From Capilliphycus robustus (lineage in GTDB: Bacteria > Cyanobacteriota > Cyanobacteriia > Cyanobacteriales > Microcoleaceae): 64,000 nt of DNA. The stretch covers positions 4,970-68,969 of the forward strand of contig NZ_JAYGHR010000084.1 of assembly GCF_034932365.1 (NCBI RefSeq), written 5' to 3'. Shown piece by piece: positions 42,291 through 51,063 of the stretch; within the stretch, counting starts at the first letter, position 1, and each line of letters starts with the position of its first letter. Under the pieces are notes generated by a model, which saw only the letters and a list, made by a program, of their open reading frames with translations, was not told where the DNA came from and searched no databases. Position numbers and translations under genes: made by a program.

Positions 42291-45098
42291 ATGACTTTGA
42301 GAAACTCGCCGAGATCAAATCAACCTATTTATATTGTTTTTATTTACTGTTTATTCGGGAGTTTATGGATTCTATTTTCAGATTGGATTTTAGAAAGATT
42401 ATTTTGGAATAACAGTCAACTGATTACCCAATTTCAAACCCTAAAAGGATGGCTCTTTGTATTCTTAACCAGTGTATTGCTTTATGAATTAATTCGTCGC
42501 AGTCAGCAATCACTCACTGAAAGCAATAGTTTACTCCATGCCATTGTTGAAGGGAGTAGTGATGCGATTTTTGTCAAAGATACTCAAGGACGATACCTGA
42601 TGCTTAATAGCGTATCGGCTGAGATTTTAGGGTATTCACCCAATGCAATTATTGGTCGTGATGATCGGGACTTTCTTCCGCCTAATAATGCTCGTGAAAT
42701 TCAAGAAACAGATCGGGAAATTCTCAGAAAAGGTTTATCTAAAAGTTTAGAAGAACAGGTGATTACAGGTGGAAAAACCAGCATTTATTGGTCAAGTAAA
42801 TATGTTTGGCGCAGTCCAGAAGGTGAGATTAAAGGATTAATTGCCATTGCCCGAGATATCACCGAACAGAAGCAATTAATGCAGCGACAAGAACAACTCG
42901 TTGAGCAACTTCAGCAACAAACTAATGATCTCCGAGCCTTAAGCACTATTACAGAAAATGGAATTAGTACCCTCGATCTCCAGGATCTTTTACAAATTTT
43001 ACTCCATCGGATTGTATCCGTGAATTCTGCTGATGCTGCGGTGCTGTTGCTCTACGAAAATAATCGACTTCAACCCCGTTCAAGTGTGGGTGTTCCTGAA
43101 TCTCATCTGGCTGAATATACTTGTAAAATTGGTCAAGGGTTTTCGGGTTTGGTGGCGGCGAGCCGTGAACCGATATATATTCAAGATACCCAAAATGATC
43201 CTCGCTTTTCTAGTTTTTATGCTCACCAAAGACAAATGCGGACATTGTTGGGTGTTCCTTTCCGGCGAAATGGTCGATTAGTCGGTGTTCTTCAGTTAGA
43301 ATGGCAACAACTTCGGACTTGTGATCAACGTGAAATTCACTGGTTAGAAATCGTTGCTGAACGGTGTGTGATGGCAATTCTCAACGCCCAATTATTTGAG
43401 CAAACTAAACACCTACAAGAACGGCTTCAGTTACAAATTGAGCGGATGCCCATTGCTTGTATTTTACATGATCATCAATTTAATATCACCGATTGGAATC
43501 CGGCGGCTGAAAAAATTTTTGGGTTTAGCAAAGCTGAAGTCTTAGGAAATCATCCAACTGAATTAATTATTCCGCCTTCAATTCAACTTCATTTTCAGCA
43601 AATTTTACGTCGAATTGTCGAAGGAGATATGACGGCTCACAGTCTCCAGGAAAATCTCACTAAAGATGGACGTTTTATCCTGTGTGAATGGCATAATACG
43701 CCATTTAGATCAGAAGATGGAAAGTTTATGGGGTTGCTTTCGATGGTGCAAGATGTCACCGAGCGAGAACGTTCGCGGGATAAATTATGGCGTGTCGCTT
43801 ACTATGATAGTTTAACCAATCTACCCAATCAAAAACTTTTAATTGAGCGAATTTCTTTTCTTTTAGAGATGCAAAATTCAGACTCTAAAAGTTATTTTTC
43901 TCTGATTTATCTAGATATCAACCGCTTTCAAATTATTAAATATACCTTGGGACACAAAACGGCTGAACGACTGTTGATTGAGGTAGCGCATCGGTTAGAA
44001 TCTTGCCTAGAACCTCCGGCAATGTTGGCGCGGGTTGATACAGATGAATTTGCTATTCTGTTAGAAGAAACATCTGATGTGAATGTCGCAAAACGCTTTG
44101 CTGAACGGATTCGACGACAGATTATCAGAACTCCTTTTTATCTAAATGGAGCCGAAATTTTTACCTCAATGAGTGTGGGATTGGTGATGAGTTCAATTGC
44201 CAATGCTGAACCGGAAGAGTTGCTGAGATCGGCTGATGCGGCGATGCACCGTGCTAAAATTAATCGTTTAAATGAATGTGAAGTTTTTGATGCGGCGATG
44301 CAAGCAGAAGCAACTCGACGCTTGAAGCTGGATACTGATTTATTAGGAATTACGAAGCATCATCAATTGTTGGTTTATTATCAACCGATTGTTTCTTTCA
44401 AAGATAACAAACTCAGGGGTTTTGAAGCTTTGATTCGTTGGCAACATCCACAACTGGGTCTGATTTCTCCGATAGAGTTTATCCCCATTGCCGAAGAAAA
44501 TGGAGCGATTCATGGGATAGGATTATGGATACTACGTCAGGCTTGTTATCAGGTGAAATATTGGCAACAAAAATTTCCTCAACTCGAAGCTTTGAATATT
44601 AGTGTTAATTTGTCACCTGTACAACTCAAACATCCTCAATTAATCGAAGAAATCGAGTTAACATTAGAAGAAACACGCTTGTCGCCCACTCATCTAAAAC
44701 TTGAAATTACCGAGAATATTTTTCTAGAAGAAGATCGAGAGATCGCCTATACCCTCAATCATATTAAATCTTTGGGCATTCAGATCTGTATTGATGACTT
44801 TGGGATGGGATATTCATCTCTGAGTTATCTCCATACCTATCCCATTGATGTTTTAAAAATAGATCGTTCTTTTGTGACGAACCTGATTAGTGAAGCGAAA
44901 ACTCAGGAAATAGTTCGTTCAGTGATTATTTTAGCAAAAACTTTAAACATGGATATTATTGCAGAAGGCATAGAAACGGTTGAACAATTTGAATATCTGA
45001 AAAATTTGGGCTGTCAATGTGGACAAGGTTATCTATTTGCTAAACCCCTTGGTAGCAGCGCCGCCGAAGCATTTATTACCAACACTCACTCCTCCTAA
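42291..45098 (+). CDS. PAS-GAF-PAS-GGDEF-EAL signalling protein
   Basis: This 935-residue membrane protein acts in cyclic di-GMP signalling. Two helices (about 10-32 and 51-68) anchor it. A PAS domain (75-190), a GAF domain (205-365), a second PAS (370-490), a GGDEF (500-655) and an EAL domain (675-925) follow. The GGDEF signature reads RVDTDEF, without the two glycines, so cyclase activity is unlikely. The EAL site is full: GFEALIRW, the helix ITENIFLEED, IDDFGMGYSSLSYL and VLKIDRSFV. It is thus probably a phosphodiesterase whose GGDEF part senses GTP or is structural. Confidence 0.9.
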   Translation: MTLRNSPRSNQPIYIVFIYCLFGSLWILFSDWILERLFWNNSQLITQFQTLKGWLFVFLTSVLLYELIRRSQQSLTESNSLLHAIVEGSSDAIFVKDTQGRYLMLNSVSAEILGYSPNAIIGRDDRDFLPPNNAREIQETDREILRKGLSKSLEEQVITGGKTSIYWSSKYVWRSPEGEIKGLIAIARDITEQKQLMQRQEQLVEQLQQQTNDLRALSTITENGISTLDLQDLLQILLHRIVSVNSADAAVLLLYENNRLQPRSSVGVPESHLAEYTCKIGQGFSGLVAASREPIYIQDTQNDPRFSSFYAHQRQMRTLLGVPFRRNGRLVGVLQLEWQQLRTCDQREIHWLEIVAERCVMAILNAQLFEQTKHLQERLQLQIERMPIACILHDHQFNITDWNPAAEKIFGFSKAEVLGNHPTELIIPPSIQLHFQQILRRIVEGDMTAHSLQENLTKDGRFILCEWHNTPFRSEDGKFMGLLSMVQDVTERERSRDKLWRVAYYDSLTNLPNQKLLIERISFLLEMQNSDSKSYFSLIYLDINRFQIIKYTLGHKTAERLLIEVAHRLESCLEPPAMLARVDTDEFAILLEETSDVNVAKRFAERIRRQIIRTPFYLNGAEIFTSMSVGLVMSSIANAEPEELLRSADAAMHRAKINRLNECEVFDAAMQAEATRRLKLDTDLLGITKHHQLLVYYQPIVSFKDNKLRGFEALIRWQHPQLGLISPIEFIPIAEENGAIHGIGLWILRQACYQVKYWQQKFPQLEALNISVNLSPVQLKHPQLIEEIELTLEETRLSPTHLKLEITENIFLEEDREIAYTLNHIKSLGIQICIDDFGMGYSSLSYLHTYPIDVLKIDRSFVTNLISEAKTQEIVRSVIILAKTLNMDIIAEGIETVEQFEYLKNLGCQCGQGYLFAKPLGSSAAEAFITNTHSS

Positions 45099-45204
45099 TG
45101 AGGTAAGGAAAGCTGCACCATTTTTTCATCTTTCTACCATTCGGGCGATTGCAGGAGCTGCTGAGTTTTATATGCTGACAACAACATTGATTGAGTAGAG
45201 TGAA

Positions 45205-45927
45205 ATGGAAAAGATAATTGATAGCAATCGCTCTCAGCAGCCATCCGAAAATACAGCAGGTGATACCGAACGTTGGGCTTCACTGGTGGGCGGTAGCGCC
45301 CTTGTGCTGATGGGCTTAAAACAGCGATCGCTTCGGGGTATACTCATGTCCTTAGTTGGGGGCGGTTTGGTCTTCCAAGGGGCAAAAAATCAAAGCACCG
45401 TCAAGCAAGTGCAGCAGAAACTCGATGAGGCGACAGAAGCGAATAAAGACCAGCGCATCAGTGTTGAGAAAACCGTGATCATCGATAAACCTGCCGAAGA
45501 ACTTTACAACTATTGGCGCAATTTTGAGAATTTACCCACCTTTACTGATTACCTTCAGTCCGTTACCGTTTACGACGAACAACGCTCTCACTGGGTTGCT
45601 AAAACCCCTGTTATCGATACTCCTATCGAATGGGATGCCCTCGTTGTCAATGATTGCCTGAACGAGTTGATTGCTTGGACTTCCGTTGAGGGTGCTGATA
45701 TCGATCATTCCGGGTTTGTGCGGTTTCGTCCGGCAACAGGCGGCCGGGGAACAGAGGTAAAAGTTGTGATGGAATACAACCCCCCTGGCGGTGCGATGAC
45801 AGCCAATATTGCCAAGTTATTTGGTGCTGAACCCGAACAACAATTAGGTCAGATGTTAAGTCGTTTCAAGCAGTTGATGGAAGCTGGAGAAATTGCCACC
45901 ACAGAAGGGCAACCCCAAGGTTCGTAA
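45205..45927 (+). CDS. SRPBCC (cyclase/dehydrase) protein with N-terminal membrane hairpin
   Basis: In this 240-residue protein, residues about 26-65 form a short hydrophobic hairpin (WASLVGGSALVLMGLKQRSLRGILMSLVGGGLVFQGA, DUF2892-like). Residues 85-230 are a START/SRPBCC ligand-binding fold (ISVEKTVIIDKPAEELYNYWRNFENLPTFTDYLQSV ... GRGTEVKVVMEYNPPGG). Homologues are annotated as cyclase/dehydrase with no known ligand. It is followed 130 bases later by a zinc alcohol dehydrogenase gene on the same strand, a pairing I recall from other cyanobacteria, so the two may share a lipid or aldehyde substrate. That link is inferred. Confidence 0.82.
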   Translation: MEKIIDSNRSQQPSENTAGDTERWASLVGGSALVLMGLKQRSLRGILMSLVGGGLVFQGAKNQSTVKQVQQKLDEATEANKDQRISVEKTVIIDKPAEELYNYWRNFENLPTFTDYLQSVTVYDEQRSHWVAKTPVIDTPIEWDALVVNDCLNELIAWTSVEGADIDHSGFVRFRPATGGRGTEVKVVMEYNPPGGAMTANIAKLFGAEPEQQLGQMLSRFKQLMEAGEIATTEGQPQGS

Positions 45928-46056
45928 TCTTTGAAATCGCCTAATTTTGCGATCTAGGATATCTGTTCTCTGGGATGATTTTTGTGATTTCATCTCAGTT
46001 TGATTTTAGACACCCCCACACAAAACGATGATTTAGAGTTACGGAGAAAAGAGATT

Positions 46057-47223
46057 ATGAAAGCAGTTTGTTGGCACGGCACCCACGATGTTCGGGTTGA
46101 TACGGTTCCCGATCCTAGTATTTTGAATCCCAGTGATGCCATTATTAAAATCACCTCAACAGCCATTTGTGGTTCAGATTTGCACCTTTATAATGGCTAT
46201 ATTCCCACGATGAAATCGGGAGATATTTTAGGCCATGAATTTATGGGAGAAGTGGTTGAAGTAGGCCCTAATGTGAAAAAGCTGAAAATTGGCGATCGCG
46301 TGGTTGTGCCTTTTACCATTTCTTGTGGAGGCTGCTTCTTTTGTAAGCGGGATCTATGGTCACTCTGCGATAATACAAACCCGAATAGTTGGATGGTTGA
46401 GAAGATGTACGGCCATTCACCTTCTGGTATCTATGGTTATTCTCATCTGTTGGGAGGTTACGCAGGCGGACAAGCGGAATATGCCCGTGTACCGTTTGCC
46501 GATGTTGGGCCGATGAAAGTTCCCGATGGTTTGAGCGATGAACAAGTTCTGTTTTTAACCGATATTTTTCCTACAGGTTATATGGCAGCAGAAAACTGCG
46601 ATATTGAACCGGGCGATACTGTGGCGGTTTGGGGATGCGGCCCGGTCGGACAGTTTTCCATTCGCAGCGCCTTAATGTTGGGGGCCGAACGGGTGATCGC
46701 GATTGACTGTGTACCGGAACGTTTACAATTGGCACAAGAGGGTGGCGCTGAGATTATCAACTTTGAAGAGGTTGATGCCGGAGAAGCCTTGAAGGAAATG
46801 ACAGGCGGACGGGGGCCAGATCGCTGTATTGAAGCAGTGGGTTTAGAGGCGCATGGTGTCGATGCAATGGGGCTGGTGGATAAGGTGAAACAGGCGGTTC
46901 GTCTGGAAACTGGACGCCCCCATGCACTGCGACAGGCGATCGTTGCTTGTCGGAAGGGGGGAACGGTTTCTATTCCGGGTGTTTATGGCGGTTTTGTTGA
47001 CAGTATGCCGATGGGAGCAGTTGTTAATAAAGCGTTAACGCTGAAGTCCGGACAAACTCATGTTCATCGTTATCTACATCCCCTGATGGAGCGTATTCAA
47101 AACGGCGAAATTGATCCTTCTTTTATCATTACCCACCGCCTCAATTTAGAAGATGCTCCTCACGCCTACAAGATTTTTAAGGATAAGAAAGACAACTGTA
47201 TTAAAGTTGTTCTTAAGCCTTAG
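46057..47223 (+). CDS. Zinc-dependent alcohol/formaldehyde dehydrogenase family protein
   Basis: This 388-residue medium-chain dehydrogenase oxidises an alcohol or aldehyde adduct with NAD(P). The catalytic zinc ligands are in STAICGSDLHLY and GHEFMGEVV. The structural zinc loop CGGCFFCKRDLWSLCDNTNP has four cysteines, and the Rossmann motif is WGCGPVGQF. The long insert and the phrase GGRGPDRCIEAVGLEAHG point to the glutathione-independent formaldehyde dehydrogenase-like branch. The start ATG at 46057 follows GGAG and begins the conserved MKAVCWHGTHDV; an upstream TTG frame adds 19 residues without support. It could supply ethanol formation with the decarboxylase at 4305-5981, but nothing proves this. 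Confidence 0.88.
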   Translation: MKAVCWHGTHDVRVDTVPDPSILNPSDAIIKITSTAICGSDLHLYNGYIPTMKSGDILGHEFMGEVVEVGPNVKKLKIGDRVVVPFTISCGGCFFCKRDLWSLCDNTNPNSWMVEKMYGHSPSGIYGYSHLLGGYAGGQAEYARVPFADVGPMKVPDGLSDEQVLFLTDIFPTGYMAAENCDIEPGDTVAVWGCGPVGQFSIRSALMLGAERVIAIDCVPERLQLAQEGGAEIINFEEVDAGEALKEMTGGRGPDRCIEAVGLEAHGVDAMGLVDKVKQAVRLETGRPHALRQAIVACRKGGTVSIPGVYGGFVDSMPMGAVVNKALTLKSGQTHVHRYLHPLMERIQNGEIDPSFIITHRLNLEDAPHAYKIFKDKKDNCIKVVLKP

Positions 47224-47341
47224 TTGAAAGGGCTAGAACCCCAAAAATGTCCGCACCCCCAAATGTTCTAGGAGAAAATCGATTGATGGGAGATGGCGAA
47301 GATTCTTCAGTTGAGGATGATCATAGCTGTTTTCAGTTCTG

Positions 47342-47409
47342 TGAGGTACAACACCGATTGGGTAGAAACCCGGTTTCTAGCAGAAACCGGGTTTCTGGTT
47401 CGTACCTCA
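47342..47409. repeat. Palindromic repeat with AGAAACCCGGTTTCT core
   Basis: AGAAACCCGGTTTCT (47364-47378) and its reverse complement AGAAACCGGGTTTCT (47382-47396) are each near-palindromic and face each other. Outer arms TGAGGTAC and GTACCTCA (47342-47349 and 47402-47409) close the structure. Ten-base direct repeats ATAGCTGTTT at 47323-47332 and 47430-47439 bracket it, as a target duplication would. This occupies the middle of the 376-base gap between the dehydrogenase and clpC genes. Confidence 0.6.
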
Positions 47410-47540
47410 TACGAGCGCACACCGCTATAATAGCTGTTTCCCCTCGCAAACCAACGCCGAAGCATTGACAGGGAACGGAAATATCTGATGGCGATCGCTT
47501 TTTGTTTGACACCACAATAAACAGAGATCAAGAAATACAT

Positions 47541-47575
47541 TTTAAAAAAATAAGCGACACCTGTACAGATGTCGC
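47541..47575 (-). terminator. clpC terminator
   Basis: On the minus strand GCGACA and TGTCGC close a stem (47554-47575) whose inner CTGTACAG is itself self-complementary. TTATTTTTTTAAA follows, a classic T run. It lies 25 bases after the clpC stop. Confidence 0.8.
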
Positions 47576-47599
47576 CTAAAATTAATTCAGAATGATCAA

Positions 47600-50086
47600 T
47601 TAACGATGGGTTGTAACAGCGTACTCCGACAGATCTTCCGGTTGACGTTCAGCAGGAGAAACTTTAACCTTTCCTTGCTCATCCATGTCAACGATCGCAT
47701 GATGTCCTTCTGTTAAGATACCCGATAACATCGCTTCAGCTAAGGCATCTTCTAACAGACTCATCACCGCCCGGCGCATCGGTCTGGCACCGTAGCTGGG
47801 ATCATAACCCACTTGGATCAGATGTTCTTTAAATTTCTCAGTGACTTCAATCGTCATGCCTTTTTCACGCAAACGGTTGAAGACTTCCCGCAGCATAATA
47901 TCGGCAATTTGACGAATTTCTTCCCGTTGTAATTGACGGAAAACAATAATTTCATCCAAACGATTGAGAAATTCAGGACGGAAATATTGCTTCAATTCTT
48001 CATTCACCAAGTTCCGAATGCGAGTATACTGCAAATCTTCTCCGGGAGCGCCAAATTCAAAACCAATTCCGCCGCCACCTTTTTCAATGACTTTTGACCC
48101 AATATTAGAGGTCATAATAATCAAGGTATTCTTGAAGCTTACGGTGCGTCCTTTGGCATCCGTTAACCGTCCGTCTTCGAGAATTTGCAGCAACATATTA
48201 AACACATCGGGGTGTGCTTTTTCAATCTCGTCAAACAACACCACCGTGTAAGGACGACGCCGCACTGCTTCGGTTAATTGTCCGCCTTCATCAAAACCCA
48301 CATATCCAGGCGGTGAACCAATTAACTTCGACACCGTATGACGTTCCATATATTCGGACATATCTAAGCGAATCATCGCTTCTTCTGAACCGAAGAAATA
48401 GCCAGCCAAGGCTTTAGTTAACTCAGTTTTACCCACTCCAGTCGGCCCTGAGAAGACGAAACTGGCAATCGGACGGTTAGGGTTCTTCAAGCCCACTCGC
48501 GCCCGTCGAATCGCCCGTGAAACCGCGCTAACGGCTTCATCTTGACCAATCAGGCGCTGATGGAGAGTCTCTTCCATGTTTAACAGTTTTTGAGACTCAG
48601 ACTCGGTGAGTTTGCTAACGGGAATACTCGTCCAAGCGGCTAATATTTCAGCAATATCTTCTTCGTCAACAATCAGTTGGCGATCAGGTTTGCTACTGTC
48701 TTTTTGTTTAACAATCGCTTCGATTTGATCTTTGAGTTCGATTTCGCGATCGCGTAATTTTCCGGCTTTCTCAAAGTCCTGAGCTTTCACCGCATCTTCT
48801 TTTTGACCGATAATATTAGACAATTCCCGCTTGAGTTCTTGAGTTTCAGGCGAGGGTTTAGAGTTCATCACCCGCACACGAGAACCCGCTTCGTCAATTA
48901 AATCAATGGCTTTATCGGGTAAGAAGCGATCGCTAATGTAACGATGGGATAATGTTGCTGCGGCGTACAAGGCTTGATCGGAGATGGTTAAGCGATGGTG
49001 TTGCTCATAAGCTGGACGCAAACCAAACAGAATTTCAACGGTATCTTCAACACTGGGTTCACCCACCATCACAGGCTGGAACCGTCGTTCTAGGGCTGCA
49101 TCTCGTTCGATATGCTTGCGGTATTCATCGAGGGTGGTTGCACCCAAACACTGCAATTCGCCCCGTGCTAGGGCGGGTTTCATCATATTAGCAGCGTCCA
49201 TGCTGCCTTCTATGGCACCCGCTCCGACAATGGTGTGAATTTCGTCAATGACTAGGATAATATTTCCAGCCGAGCGAATTTCTTCAACGATCTTTTTGAG
49301 TCGTTCTTCAAATTCGCCTCTAAACCGAGTTCCTGCAACCAGCGACCCCATATCCAAGCTAATCACTTGTTTGTCGGCTAAGATCTCAGGAACATCTTCT
49401 TGAACGATCCGTTGGGCTAACCCTTCAGCGATCGCGGTTTTTCCCACACCGGGTTCACCGACTAATACGGGATTACTTTTGGTGCGACGTCCCAAGATTT
49501 GGATCACCCGTTCAATTTCCCGTTCCCGACCTACAACGGGATCGAGTTTGCCTTCGGCTGCTAATTTAGTTAAATTGGTGCCAAATTCATCGAGAGTAAC
49601 GGTGCGTTTGTTTCCTGAAGCACGACCCCCTGATGAAACCGAGGCGGCATTTTCCTCACCCAAGGCTTTAATGATGTCCGTGCGGAGTTTGCCTCGGTCA
49701 ATGCTAAAATTTTCTATAACTTTTGCGGCGACTCCTTCTTCGTCCTGCAATAATCCCAGTAAGATGTGTTCTGAACCGATATAGTTGTTTCCCAGTTGAC
49801 GAGCTTCTTGCAGCGAACTTTCAAAAACCCGCTTGGCTCGGGGCGTAAAGGGAATTTCTGCGGGGATAAAGCCCGAACCTCGTCCAATGATTGATTCGAC
49901 TTCTCGCCGTGCGTCTTCGAGGGTGACACCTCTATCGGACAACAGTTTAGCTGCGACACTGGTTCCTTCTCCCAGAATCCCTAACAGTAGTTGTTCCGTA
50001 CCGACAAAGTTGTGTCCTAAGCGACGTGCCTCTTCTTGAGACAGCATCACCACCTTAATAGCTTTATCTGAAAAGTATTCAAACAT
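47600..50086 (-). CDS. clpC: ATP-dependent Clp protease ATPase subunit ClpC
   Basis: This 828-residue Hsp100 unfoldase feeds proteins to ClpP/ClpR and is essential in cyanobacteria. The double N-domain (residues 1-145, with FSDKAIKVVMLSQEEARRLGHNFVGTEQLLLGIL and RVFESSLQEARQLGNNYIGSEHILLGLL) is followed by AAA module 1 (GEPGVGKT; IDEIHTIVGAG) and a UVR-type middle segment (KEDAVKAQDFEKAGKLRDREIELKDQI). AAA module 2 (GPTGVGKTELTKALA; FDEIEKAHPDVF) carries the IGF-like loop GGGIGFEFG for ClpP docking. The length is normal. A good terminator follows, and the upstream gap to DUF1823 is about 400 bases. Confidence 0.97.
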   Translation of the reverse strand: MFEYFSDKAIKVVMLSQEEARRLGHNFVGTEQLLLGILGEGTSVAAKLLSDRGVTLEDARREVESIIGRGSGFIPAEIPFTPRAKRVFESSLQEARQLGNNYIGSEHILLGLLQDEEGVAAKVIENFSIDRGKLRTDIIKALGEENAASVSSGGRASGNKRTVTLDEFGTNLTKLAAEGKLDPVVGREREIERVIQILGRRTKSNPVLVGEPGVGKTAIAEGLAQRIVQEDVPEILADKQVISLDMGSLVAGTRFRGEFEERLKKIVEEIRSAGNIILVIDEIHTIVGAGAIEGSMDAANMMKPALARGELQCLGATTLDEYRKHIERDAALERRFQPVMVGEPSVEDTVEILFGLRPAYEQHHRLTISDQALYAAATLSHRYISDRFLPDKAIDLIDEAGSRVRVMNSKPSPETQELKRELSNIIGQKEDAVKAQDFEKAGKLRDREIELKDQIEAIVKQKDSSKPDRQLIVDEEDIAEILAAWTSIPVSKLTESESQKLLNMEETLHQRLIGQDEAVSAVSRAIRRARVGLKNPNRPIASFVFSGPTGVGKTELTKALAGYFFGSEEAMIRLDMSEYMERHTVSKLIGSPPGYVGFDEGGQLTEAVRRRPYTVVLFDEIEKAHPDVFNMLLQILEDGRLTDAKGRTVSFKNTLIIMTSNIGSKVIEKGGGGIGFEFGAPGEDLQYTRIRNLVNEELKQYFRPEFLNRLDEIIVFRQLQREEIRQIADIMLREVFNRLREKGMTIEVTEKFKEHLIQVGYDPSYGARPMRRAVMSLLEDALAEAMLSGILTEGHHAIVDMDEQGKVKVSPAERQPEDLSEYAVTTHR

Positions 50087-50265
50087 GATTTTTCGATTCC
50101 ACCTATAGAGCTTGTGGCTTCTCCTATTCGGAGTTGCTAGATCAGAGAGGGTTTTAAAATCTGACCGATGTAAATTTTTGTGTACTTGTTCGTTATTTTT
50201 ACTCTACCGTTATTTTAGACTAGGATACAGTGAGGAGAGCCGTAATCTACCGAACGGCTCAGAAA

Positions 50266-50338
50266 CAGTTATCAGTTATCAGTGACCAGTGACCAGTGAA
50301 GACAGTTACCAGTGACCAGTTACCAGTGACCAGTTAAC
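50266..50338. repeat. CAGTTAY/CAGTGAC heptad repeat block
   Basis: Tandem heptamers CAGTTAT, CAGTGAC and CAGTTAC repeat about ten times with slips. The same heptads fill the interior of the MITE-like copies at 14742-14838 and 61522-61717 and flank the copy at 53588-53649. Here the TAGGGGCGGGTT ends are missing. It lies in the 408-base gap before clpC. Confidence 0.65.
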
Positions 50339-50340
50339 AA

Positions 50341-50414
50341 TTTTGCCTTTTGCCTGTTGCCTTTTGCCTTTTGCCTGCCTTTTGCCTTTTGCCTTTTGCC
50401 TTTTGCCTTTTGCC
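50341..50414. repeat. TTTTGCC heptanucleotide tandem repeat
   Basis: About ten units of TTTTGCC (minus strand GGCAAAA), with two irregular units, run in tandem next to the CAGTTAY block. It is of the STRR heptanucleotide class known from filamentous cyanobacteria. A frame through it on the minus strand (KGKRQKAKGKRQAK) is an artefact of the repeat. Confidence 0.75.
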
Positions 50415-50494
50415 ACATGAGCTGCGCGTAGCGCCATATCAGTTTGTTTGTGATCTCCCCCGGAACCCCCGGAACCCTGTAACCTTTTCACTGT

Positions 50495-50857
50495 TTAGGC
50501 GGGCTGCATTTTGTGTAATAGCCAATTAGCGGCTGTGGCGCGACGGGCTTGGGCGGGGGTGAACTCACCGACTTTGTATCCGGTAAACCCTAATTGTTCT
50601 TTGAGTAATTGTTTATGTTCTTTGGGGATAGAACGAGTCAGTTTCACCGTTGCAGGACGACTATCGATAAAATCAGGAGGTTCGGGATACTCCTCTTGCC
50701 AATTGGGTTCAACTGTGGTAATATCCCATTTTTGGGTGTCTGAGTTGTAGCGATAACCCAAATAATACCAAACCAGTTGATTAACAGTCGCATCATCAAG
50801 TTCTTCGTTCAGGATAGCCCAAATCGTATCAGTGTTGAGTGGGGGAAGTTCGGACAT
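50495..50857 (-). CDS. DUF1823 family protein
   Basis: This 120-residue soluble protein is, as far as I recall, a cyanobacteria- and plastid-restricted family (DUF1823) of unknown function. The conserved opening LNTDTIWAILNEELDDATVNQLVWYYLGYRY and the later WQEEYPEPPDFIDSRPATVKLTRSIPKEHKQLLKEQLGF and YKVGEFTPAQARRATAANWLL are the family pattern. No membrane segment or cofactor motif is present. It stands alone between repeat-rich DNA and gap1, on the same strand as clpC. Confidence 0.85.
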   Translation of the reverse strand: MSELPPLNTDTIWAILNEELDDATVNQLVWYYLGYRYNSDTQKWDITTVEPNWQEEYPEPPDFIDSRPATVKLTRSIPKEHKQLLKEQLGFTGYKVGEFTPAQARRATAANWLLHKMQPA

Positions 50858-51063
50858 AGTTTGAGATGAAAGACAACAAGAGCATTATTTATAGTTTAAT
50901 CGGATTGGCGCGATCGCTGTTTCTCAAATTTCACTACATTGGCTTTCGTTTAATATTTTTTTGAGCAATTGATCGGCTTTGATCATTGGCAAACTTTCAA
51001 GAGGGAAAAGAGAATCAAATAAATTTTCAGCTTTTGTATTCTCAATTTTCCCTCCAAAATCAT

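Noticed and set aside
47247..47540. Overlapping short frames on both strands
   Set aside because: They translate the AGAAACCCGG palindrome and neighbouring repeat DNA in several frames.
50306..50491. Minus-strand open frame with KGKRQKAKGKRQ repeats
   Set aside because: It is a translation of the TTTTGCC heptanucleotide array and has no start signal.
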